From the NCBI GenBank assembly GCA_903830745.1, contig CAIKVF010000220.1, positions 1 through 5,457 on the forward strand: a stretch of DNA of 5,457 bases, written 5' to 3'. Position numbers and translations under genes: made by a program. The stretch comes from an uncultured Actinomycetes bacterium. Its GTDB lineage: Bacteria > Actinomycetota > Acidimicrobiia > Acidimicrobiales > RAAP-2. The notes beneath the pieces were generated by a model. That model did no database searches and was not told the origin of the DNA. It saw only the letters and a list, made by a program, of their open reading frames with translations. Positions 1 to 5,457 of the stretch are shown in pieces (position 1 is the stretch's first letter; each line of letters begins with the position of its first letter).

Positions 1-461
1 CCTGCATCAAGAATGGTCTTAGCCATCCAGTCAGTACGAGCAGGTGTTACTGATGCTGAAGTTGTTACGCCAGCTTGTTTCATTTGACGAATACGCTCAC
101 CAACGAGCTCCAGCTTGATTGGCTCTAAGTACATCTGTTGCATGCGAGCAGTGGCTTTGTCGTCTTCTAGTTCAGTGATTTCTTCAAAGAGTGCAGTTGG
201 GTCTTCGTAACGAGTCCAGAGTCCTTCGAGGTTTAGAACACCAAGTCCACCTAGTCGGCCTAGTTCTACTGCGGTAGATGGTGACATTGCACCGTCCATG
301 GCTGAGCCAAGTACTGGGAGTTCAAATTTGTAAGCGTCAATTTGCCATGAGATGTCTACATCTTCAGGGTCACGGGTGCGCCGTGATGGAACAATTGCGA
401 TGTCATCAAACCCGTACGCTTGACGCGCTGACTTGGAGATACCAATTTCTACTTCCGCCAT
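1..461 (-). CDS. guaB3: GuaB3 family IMP dehydrogenase-related protein (3' end outside window)
   Basis: The N-terminal 153 codons are visible, starting at ATG 461-459; the rest runs off the left edge. The protein opens MAEVEIGISKSARQAYGFDD and continues with IVPSRRTRDPEDVDISW (residues 24-40), SAMDG (53-57) and GGLGVLNLEG (71-80). These match the start of the IMPDH/GMP reductase TIM barrel in its GuaB3 form. No CBS-domain sequence is seen in the visible part, as expected for this shorter class. The catalytic cysteine loop should lie beyond the edge, so activity cannot be judged here. Family members are often annotated as IMP dehydrogenase; a cyanobacterial GuaB3 has been reported to act as a GMP reductase, so either direction of IMP/GMP conversion is possible. 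It is cytoplasmic. GGAGG five bases before the ATG fixes the start. The Nudix gene lies 70 bp upstream on the same strand. The family call is strong; the exact reaction is uncertain. Confidence 0.92.
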   Translation of the reverse strand, partial: MAEVEIGISKSARQAYGFDDIAIVPSRRTRDPEDVDISWQIDAYKFELPVLGSAMDGAMSPSTAVELGRLGGLGVLNLEGLWTRYEDPTALFEEITELEDDKATARMQQMYLEPIKLELVGERIRQMKQAGVTTSASVTPARTDWMAKTILDA

Positions 462-465
462 GATT

Positions 466-471
466 TCCTCC
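466..471 (-). promoter_or_regulatory. Strong ribosome binding site of guaB3
   Basis: Read on the minus strand this is GGAGGA, followed by AATC and the ATG at 461. It is a near-perfect Shine-Dalgarno sequence at normal spacing and fixes the guaB3 start. Its strength suggests guaB3 can be translated efficiently without coupling to the Nudix gene upstream. Confidence 0.85.
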
Positions 472-485
472 GTTTATAGAAAACA

Positions 486-505
486 GCAACCAAAAAGTGG
501 TTTGC
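486..505 (-). terminator. Possible weak terminator after the Nudix gene
   Basis: On the minus strand GCAAACCA (505-498), loop CTTTT and TGGTTGC (492-486) form a seven-base-pair stem with one bulged A, followed by TGTTTTC. It starts 27 bases past the Nudix stop. The stem is short and only moderately GC-rich and the T-tract is broken, so it could be an attenuating or incidental hairpin. If it works, guaB3 would need its own promoter in the 70-bp gap. No convincing -35/-10 pair is seen there. Confidence 0.3.
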
Positions 506-531
506 GTTAGAGAACAATCTACCCGAATGTT

Positions 532-1332
532 TTAGCCCCAGGACCGGTTTGCGTCAGGCCAAGGGACCCCACAGAGCAAACAAAGCAGTTCGGTGAGAAC
601 TCGGGCGGTGGCCCCCCAGATGATGTCGCCTGGAACCGCGAAAAAGTACAGCGGGAAGTAGCCTTCTTCATCGGACCCAGGTCGCGCAAGATCTCTGCGC
701 CAGCGTTCTTCTAAAAACTTTTCATCTGCGACGAGGTCTTTTAGAGCAATGGTGAATGCTCGGTCAACTTCAACTGGGTCCGGGACTAATTCAGGGCGTT
801 TGTCGACAATCGCAACAACTGGCCAAATCGCAGAGCCTGAAGCGAAAGTGACAATTGGACTTAGCCACCCAATAGTACGAACAGTAGAAAGGTCAAGTCC
901 CACCTCTTCTTGAGCTTCACGAAGAGCCGTAGTAACGGGGGTCTCATTGAGGTCACTGCGACCTCCAGGAAGAGCAACTTCGCCACTGTGGTGTCGCATT
1001 TCAAATGAGCGTCTGGTGAGAATTACGTGCGCTTCACCGTCTTCTTCGAATAAGGCAACGAGAACTGCGGAGCGGCGTGTTATTTCTTGCTTCCGCGCGT
1101 CAGCAACGGCAGCCATTTCAATAGGGTCCCCGGGAATAGGTGAATCATCTAAGTGACGTTTTGAATTTCGAAGTGCTGCCTCTACTTTTTCAAGTGAAAA
1201 ACCACTTCGAGAAGCTTCATTCAAATGCGCCCAGGGCGCAGGGCTACCTGGCTGAATGTCGTCAGGGACAGGAATAATTTGAGGAAATACATGCCCGGGG
1301 AAACGCGCGGGCCAGTCGTCTGTTCGCGCCAC
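532..1332 (-). CDS. Nudix hydrolase, CoA diphosphatase (NudL/YeaB-like)
   Basis: This 266-residue cytoplasmic enzyme probably splits CoA or acyl-CoA into 3',5'-ADP (PAP) and 4'-phosphopantetheine. Numbered from GTG 1332, the CoA-specific motif LTRRSFEMRHHSGEVALPGG covers 105-124 (pattern LTxRSxxxRxxxGxxxxPGG). The Nudix box follows at 124-146, G-x5-E-x7-REAQEEVGL, with metal-binding Glu139, Glu142 and Glu143. IWGATAR at 238-244 is typical of the C-terminal helix in this subfamily. About 90 residues precede the Nudix fold, longer than in E. coli NudL (about 190 residues in total), and their role is unknown. The start is uncertain. The frame stays open to a TTG at 1392, but that would overlap the MMPL 5' region. 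GTG 1332 has AGGGG five bases upstream; GTG 1338 is a second candidate. The family call is strong; substrate specificity is inferred from the motif. Confidence 0.88.
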   Translation of the reverse strand: MARTDDWPARFPGHVFPQIIPVPDDIQPGSPAPWAHLNEASRSGFSLEKVEAALRNSKRHLDDSPIPGDPIEMAAVADARKQEITRRSAVLVALFEEDGEAHVILTRRSFEMRHHSGEVALPGGRSDLNETPVTTALREAQEEVGLDLSTVRTIGWLSPIVTFASGSAIWPVVAIVDKRPELVPDPVEVDRAFTIALKDLVADEKFLEERWRRDLARPGSDEEGYFPLYFFAVPGDIIWGATARVLTELLCLLCGVPWPDANRSWG

Positions 1333-1410
1333 ATTCACCCCTAAGATGTCTATGCATTTTGCACACCTTGATTTTACTCGGTGTCTCCCCAACTCACTTC
1401 AGGAGAAGTA
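1333..1410. promoter_or_regulatory. Divergent intergenic region between the Nudix and MMPL genes
   Basis: This 78-bp spacer must carry the signals for both divergent genes. On the minus strand TAAAAT (1376-1371) matches the -10 consensus in five of six positions and lies about 40 bases before GTG 1332, a suitable distance. No good -35 hexamer sits 16-18 bases upstream of it. On the plus strand TTTACT (1373-1378) is a weak -10 candidate, also without a -35 box. The two candidates overlap, so the promoters could be mutually exclusive, but this is only inference. No clear operator palindrome was found. Confidence 0.35.
1401..1405 (+). promoter_or_regulatory. Ribosome binding site of the MMPL transporter gene
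   Basis: AGGAG lies five bases before ATG 1411. It decides the start: the frame stays open upstream to GTG 1381, but that codon has no comparable site. Proteins of this family also usually begin a few residues before a basic stretch and TM1, which is what ATG 1411 gives. Confidence 0.85.
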
Positions 1411-3570
1411 ATGAAATTCCTCGCTCGTTTTGCAGTTCGCCACCGCTGGTATGTCCTTATTGTCTGGATTCTGCTCTTTGTTGGCATCAGTGCGGTGTCT
1501 TCTTCCGTAGGTTCTGCCTACCAGAACAACTTCTCACTTCCAAATACGAATTCAATTTTGGCCACCAAACTTCTCCAGAGTGGCTTTAAAGCAAAATCCG
1601 GTGATGTTGACCAAATTGTGTTCCACGCAACAAGTGGCACACTCGAAACCGACAGAGCCGCAATTAACACAATGCTTGGCAAAGTTGCAATGCTGCCAGA
1701 AGTTGCCAAGGGGGGCGTTGTTTCTCCATTCTGTGACAACGTTGGCGCCATGTGCCCAGGCGCATTACAAATGAACAAATCCGGCACAATTGCATACGCC
1801 TCGGTGACCTTCACCAAGTCCGCCCACTCACTCGACATTCCCAAGATAAAAGCAGTTCAGACAACTGCAGAAAAAATTGCTTCGAAGCAGCTACAAGTTG
1901 TCTTCGGTGGCCCAGCATTTGGACAACTCAATTCTCCTAAGGGCAGCCCCGGAGAGCTAGGCGGTCTGATTGCAACAGCGATTGTCTTACTGCTCGCCTT
2001 CGGCTCATTCTTTGCAATGTTGCTACCACTTGGCATTGCTCTTTTTGCACTTGTAATCGCTTCAGGTGCAACAACGTTGCTCAGCCACGCGCTTTCAATT
2101 GCAGATTTCGCTCCAATTCTTGGGTCACTAATTGGTCTGGGTGTTGGTATTGACTACGCACTGTTCATTGTCACCAGAAGTAGACAAAACCTCAAACAAG
2201 GTATGAGCGTTGAAGACTCAATCATTTCGTCAATTAACACTTCTGGTCGTGCGGTGTTATTCGCTGGGTCCACAGTGTGCATTGCACTACTCGGAATGCT
2301 CGTGCTTGGATTCTCGTTCCTTAACGGTGTAGGAATTTCTGCAGCACTCACTGTTGTTATAACAATGACTGCATCACTGACGCTGCTCCCGTCGCTGCTT
2401 GGATTCCAAAAGTTCCGCGTACTAAGTCGCAAGGAACGTCGCTCACTCAAGAACAGCGGACCTGAGAGTGTTGTCCCTGCTGGTGGATGGCAGCGCTGGT
2501 CCGCTTTTGTCGCCCGCCGACCAAAAGTGCTTTCGCTCGCTGCAATCGCGGCAATTCTTCTCGTCTCTGTTCCAGTACTCTCACTGCAACTTGGAAGCTC
2601 AGATCAAGGCACTGACCCAGCTGGTTCCACAACTCGAATGGCTTACGACTACCTCGCTCAAGGATTCGGTCCTGGATTCAATGGACCACTTAGCGTTGTT
2701 GGTGCAATTCATAATGCAAATGACGTGGCAGCGCTTAATGCACTTGCTACATCACTAAAAACTGAGCCCGGCGTTGCTGCAGTTCTACCTCTATTTGAGA
2801 ACCCCCAGGGAACCGTGGGGCTCATTAGCGTGATTTCAAAAACAAGCCCTCAATCTTCAGCGACTAACCATCTGATTGACTCCATTCGAAACGTGTACAT
2901 CCCTAAGGCAACAATGTCTTCTGGAACTCATATTTACGTTGGGGGACAGACGGCAATCACTAAGGACTTCGCACACATTCTCGACTCGAAGATTCCACTC
3001 TTCCTAACGGTGATTGTGATTCTTGGTTGCTTGCTGCTCATGGTTGCTTTCAGAAGTGTGCTCGTACCCCTAGTTGCAGCCGCTATGAATTTGCTCGCGG
3101 TTGCGGCATCGTTCGGACTTGTGGTTGCAGTATTTCAGTGGGGCTGGGGTAGTTCACTTATTAATGCTGGAACAGGACCAGTGGAGGCATTCCTTCCGGT
3201 GATCATGATTGCCATTCTGTTCGGACTTTCAATGGACTACCAAGTGTTCTTAGTTTCACGTATGCACGAAGAATGGGTTAACACCGGTGACAACGAACTC
3301 GCCATCGAGCGCGGACAGGCCAACACTGGGCGCATCATTACAGCAGCTGCGCTCATCATGATTTCAGTGTTCTTCTCGTTTGCCTTCGGAGGTCAGCGAG
3401 TAATTGCAGAATTCGGAATTGGACTTGGTGGAGCGGTACTTCTAGATGCATTCATCCTTCGCACCATTCTTGTTCCAGCAATCATGCACGCGATTGGAAA
3501 GGCCAACTGGTGGATGCCTAAGTGGCTTGACCGTATTATTCCTCACGTTGCCGTTGAAGCAAACGAATAG
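1411..3570 (+). CDS. MMPL family (RND superfamily) membrane transporter
   Basis: This 719-residue inner-membrane pump is probably driven by the proton gradient and probably exports lipids or other hydrophobic compounds; the substrate is unknown. The two-fold RND plan is clear. TM1 is at about 13-33. The first extracytoplasmic domain is at about 34-180, with NNFSLPNTNS near its start. TM2-TM6 follow, with TM4 at 233-255 carrying Asp248-Tyr249 (GVGIDYALF). A basic cytoplasmic loop (FRVLSRKERRSLK), TM7, and a second extracytoplasmic domain containing FGPGFNGPL come next. The last membrane set starts near 529, and TM10 (595-617) carries Asp609-Tyr610 (GLSMDYQVF). The paired Asp-Tyr motifs match the proton-relay pairs of mycobacterial MmpL3. 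Cys108 and Cys115 in the first extracytoplasmic domain could form a disulfide. The C-terminus ends soon after the last membrane segment, without the long cytoplasmic tail of MmpL3. The gene appears to be transcribed alone; no accessory gene is adjacent. Confidence 0.92.
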   Translation: MKFLARFAVRHRWYVLIVWILLFVGISAVSSSVGSAYQNNFSLPNTNSILATKLLQSGFKAKSGDVDQIVFHATSGTLETDRAAINTMLGKVAMLPEVAKGGVVSPFCDNVGAMCPGALQMNKSGTIAYASVTFTKSAHSLDIPKIKAVQTTAEKIASKQLQVVFGGPAFGQLNSPKGSPGELGGLIATAIVLLLAFGSFFAMLLPLGIALFALVIASGATTLLSHALSIADFAPILGSLIGLGVGIDYALFIVTRSRQNLKQGMSVEDSIISSINTSGRAVLFAGSTVCIALLGMLVLGFSFLNGVGISAALTVVITMTASLTLLPSLLGFQKFRVLSRKERRSLKNSGPESVVPAGGWQRWSAFVARRPKVLSLAAIAAILLVSVPVLSLQLGSSDQGTDPAGSTTRMAYDYLAQGFGPGFNGPLSVVGAIHNANDVAALNALATSLKTEPGVAAVLPLFENPQGTVGLISVISKTSPQSSATNHLIDSIRNVYIPKATMSSGTHIYVGGQTAITKDFAHILDSKIPLFLTVIVILGCLLLMVAFRSVLVPLVAAAMNLLAVAASFGLVVAVFQWGWGSSLINAGTGPVEAFLPVIMIAILFGLSMDYQVFLVSRMHEEWVNTGDNELAIERGQANTGRIITAAALIMISVFFSFAFGGQRVIAEFGIGLGGAVLLDAFILRTILVPAIMHAIGKANWWMPKWLDRIIPHVAVEANE

Positions 3571-3596
3571 TTTCTGCTGTTTAGGGCAGAACTATT
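3566..3596. terminator. Shared bidirectional terminator hairpin between convergent genes
   Basis: Bases 3566-3577 pair with 3586-3596, giving an 11-bp stem with one bulged T (3571 or 3572) and an eight-base loop at 3578-3585. The loop side is GC-richer (TCTGC/GCAGA) and the base is A/T-rich (AATAG/CTATT). The left arm contains the TAG stop of the MMPL gene (3568-3570). The TAA stop of the alkyl sulfatase (minus strand, 3583-3581) lies in the loop. The structure folds on either strand and is the only candidate in the 10-bp gap, so a role in ending both transcripts is likely. The T-tracts are weak on both sides. Confidence 0.6.
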
Positions 3597-5457
3597 TCAA
3601 AACCGAATGTGAAATAGTCAAGCAAGCTTAAGAACAATTCAAGTTTCGTCACGTCACCTTGAACACTGGTTTCTGAGCGCTCGGTGAATTCACTGAGAAT
3701 TTCTGTCTTTGATGCGAAGGTTGCAAAGTCTTCGAATGTAGTGCTGATTGTTGCGTCTGCTTCGCCACGGAGACCAACGTGGGTTTGCAACACACCATTT
3801 CGTATGGCAAACGTCCACTGTTCATTTCGGTCAGTGATGGTGAGATGGAATCTCAGAGAATGTGCCTGCGCCCTTGGAGCATTGAGTCGAACTCCAATGA
3901 GGTCAAACACTTGACCAGAAGTCATGGCGTGAATGAACCCAGGGCGAAGTGCGTTGCTCTTCACATTTCTAAACATGGTTCCGTTACTGCGAAGTTCCTG
4001 CGCACCGCTCAGATAAAAGTCGCGCCACGGCCCAGATTCACTTTGGTAGCCAAGCTGCTCAAGTGCATCTGCTTGGAACAGTCTGGCCGTTTCGTTCTCT
4101 GGGTCCGCAAAGACCACGTGATTAACTACCTCAACTACCCAGCGATAGTCACCTTCATCAAAACTCTTCTGAGCTTTCTGCATCACTTCTTCGGCCCCAC
4201 CCATGAACGAAACGTAACGCTTCGCAGCTTCGACGGGAATGTGTGGATTGAGATGTGCTGGGTTTGCGTCAAACCATCCGAGGTAGCGCTGGTACACACC
4301 CTTAGCGTTATGTGAAACAGTTCCGTAGTAGTCACGGTTGAAGAATTCATCGCCCAGTTCTTTTGGAAGTTCTAGCTCTTCAGCAATTTCGTTCATGGTG
4401 TGACCGAGATTCGCTAAACGAAGAGTCTGGTCGTGAATGTAGCGATAAGCATCGCGCTGGCTTTCTAGGAATGAGACAATTTTCTCTGCGCCCCAACGTG
4501 GCCAGTGGTGACTGGCGAATACAACGTCGCTACTTTTCGCGTAGAGATCAATTGATTCGTCAATGTATTTACTCCAGTTGAGTGTGTCACGAATCTGTGC
4601 TCCACGTGGGGTGTAGATGTTGTGGAGTGTCGCAGTGCAGTTCTCCGCCATGCAGAGTGCTCGCATGTCAGGAAAGAAGATATTCATTTCAGAAGGGGCT
4701 TCACTACCCGGGGTTAACTGGAAGATCATCCGCACGCCATCAATTACGAGTTCCGTCCCAGTTTCTTCAATGTAGAGATTCGGTGCAATAAGTGCAGAAC
4801 TCGGCATGCGAGGCATCCCTTTACCAAGCCCTGTGTCAACGTGGCCCTGCGCGTCGCGTGGAAGAAGGACTCCGTACATGTACATGGCGCGACGAATCAT
4901 TGCGTTTCCAGCAATGATGTTTTCGCTCACCGCTTCTTCTAAGAATCCTTCTGGGGCAATGAACTTGATCTTGTCTGACTTTTGTTCTTCTTCACTCAGG
5001 ACACCAAGCACACCACCGAAGTGGTCGGCGTGACTGTGAGTGTAGATAACTGCGTGCACTGGCCGGCTTCCCAAATGTTCATTCACCATGTCGAGTGCAG
5101 CCGCTGCTGTTTCTTTGGCTGAAAGAGGGTCAATAACAATCCAGCCCGTATCACCCTTAATGAACGTGACGTTCGAGATGTCCATGCCTCGAACTTGGTA
5201 AATAGAAGGCGCTACTTCGAAAAGACCAGCAATGTTGTTGAGTCTCCCCTGACGCCAGAGACTTGGGTTCACTGTTGGCGGCGGAGCGTCTTTGTGTGAA
5301 GGCTCGTCTAAAAAGGCGTAACTGTCAAGGTCCCATACGTCAACGTCGAAACCATTTTTCACAACTCGAGGAGAGCCGCTTGCAATCATTCCTCTTGATG
5401 CAATTTCAAAGTCTTCGCCACTCCCTCGAGCTACTCGTGCCAGAAATGGGGTCTGCG
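3581..5457 (-). CDS. Alkyl sulfatase, SdsA1/YjcS/BDS1 type, metallo-beta-lactamase fold (5' end outside window)
   Basis: This zinc enzyme probably hydrolyses alkyl sulfate esters such as SDS to alcohol plus sulfate; 624 residues are visible. The frame is open to the window edge and the segment before Met 5389 (EDFEIASRG, then MIAS) resembles family sequence, so that Met is internal. Numbered from Met 5389, the metallo-beta-lactamase motif is THSHADH, with His118, His120, Asp122 and His123. Glu230 (GSEAPSE), Glu249 (AENCT) and His294 (SHHWP) complete the two-zinc ligand set of SdsA1 (His169, His171, Asp173, His174, Glu280, Glu299, His344). Asn257 and Arg262 in HNIYTPRGA fit its sulfate-binding residues. 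PTVNPSLWRQ (38-47) is another family hallmark. A helical dimerisation domain follows the catalytic part (about 356-450), then an SCP2-like C-terminal domain to residue 602. SdsA1 is about 658 residues long, so only the extreme N-terminus is missing. Any signal peptide lies outside, and cell location cannot be judged. Confidence 0.93.
   Translation of the reverse strand, partial: QTPFLARVARGSGEDFEIASRGMIASGSPRVVKNGFDVDVWDLDSYAFLDEPSHKDAPPPTVNPSLWRQGRLNNIAGLFEVAPSIYQVRGMDISNVTFIKGDTGWIVIDPLSAKETAAAALDMVNEHLGSRPVHAVIYTHSHADHFGGVLGVLSEEEQKSDKIKFIAPEGFLEEAVSENIIAGNAMIRRAMYMYGVLLPRDAQGHVDTGLGKGMPRMPSSALIAPNLYIEETGTELVIDGVRMIFQLTPGSEAPSEMNIFFPDMRALCMAENCTATLHNIYTPRGAQIRDTLNWSKYIDESIDLYAKSSDVVFASHHWPRWGAEKIVSFLESQRDAYRYIHDQTLRLANLGHTMNEIAEELELPKELGDEFFNRDYYGTVSHNAKGVYQRYLGWFDANPAHLNPHIPVEAAKRYVSFMGGAEEVMQKAQKSFDEGDYRWVVEVVNHVVFADPENETARLFQADALEQLGYQSESGPWRDFYLSGAQELRSNGTMFRNVKSNALRPGFIHAMTSGQVFDLIGVRLNAPRAQAHSLRFHLTITDRNEQWTFAIRNGVLQTHVGLRGEADATISTTFEDFATFASKTEILSEFTERSETSVQGDVTKLELFLSLLDYFTFGFEIVLP

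Noticed and set aside
278..463. A short plus-strand open frame opposite the guaB3 start.
   Set aside because: It is antisense to the conserved GuaB3 N-terminus, with no recognisable domain.
473..478. TATAAA on the minus strand as a -10 box for guaB3.
   Set aside because: Transcription would start inside or past the Shine-Dalgarno sequence, and no -35 box lies at the right distance.
1333..1392. Cysteine-rich leader (RCAKC) on the Nudix protein as a possible zinc motif.
   Set aside because: It exists only if the TTG at 1392 is the start. That region looks like intergenic promoter DNA and GTG 1332 is better supported.
1381..1410. An upstream GTG start for the MMPL transporter, adding ten residues (SPQLTSGEV after the start).
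   Set aside because: ATG 1411 has AGGAG at ideal spacing and gives the usual N-terminus of the family; the GTG has no ribosome binding site.
3779..4315. A 178-codon plus-strand open frame inside the alkyl sulfatase gene.
   Set aside because: It lies wholly antisense to a well-conserved gene and its translation shows no recognisable domain. It is a shadow frame.
1..5457. A mobile element, CRISPR array, defence system or RNA gene.
   Set aside because: No terminal repeats, transposase or integrase, regularly spaced repeats, or tRNA/rRNA-like sequence were seen. All long stretches are covered by the four conserved genes, and no intergenic gap exceeds 80 bp.

Overview
The window holds four protein-coding genes, two of them cut by the window edges. 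It reads as ordinary chromosomal DNA from an actinobacterium (Actinomycetota) with intermediate GC; the first 60 bases are about 48% G+C by hand count. The phylum is inferred from the genes: a GuaB3-type IMP dehydrogenase-related protein with the typical actinobacterial N-terminus, and an MMPL-family exporter with the FGPGFNGPL segment common in actinobacterial members. The moderate GC would suit small-genome aquatic lineages, but the sequence alone does not settle the genus.

Layout. Positions 1-461 (minus) are the N-terminal 153 codons of guaB3, running off the left edge. Positions 532-1332 (minus) are a Nudix hydrolase of the CoA diphosphatase type. It lies upstream of guaB3 on the same strand, with 70 bp between them that carry a weak hairpin and a strong ribosome binding site for guaB3. 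A 78-bp divergent spacer (1333-1410) separates the Nudix gene from an MMPL/RND-family membrane transporter (1411-3570, plus). That transporter converges on a SdsA1-type alkyl sulfatase with a metallo-beta-lactamase fold (3581 to beyond 5457, minus), which is cut at its 5' end by the right edge. Only 10 bp lie between the two convergent stop codons, and an 11-bp-stem hairpin covers both of them.

Functional picture. The left half is nucleotide and cofactor housekeeping: purine nucleotide interconversion and CoA or nucleotide-diphosphate clean-up. The right half is an export pump facing an enzyme that removes sulfate from alkyl sulfate esters. They are convergent and so not co-transcribed, and nothing shows a shared pathway. 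I found no mobile element, CRISPR array, tRNA, rRNA or new multi-gene system. The points most worth a second look are the compact convergent terminator, three start-site corrections (Nudix, MMPL, alkyl sulfatase), and the complete set of predicted metal ligands in the alkyl sulfatase.
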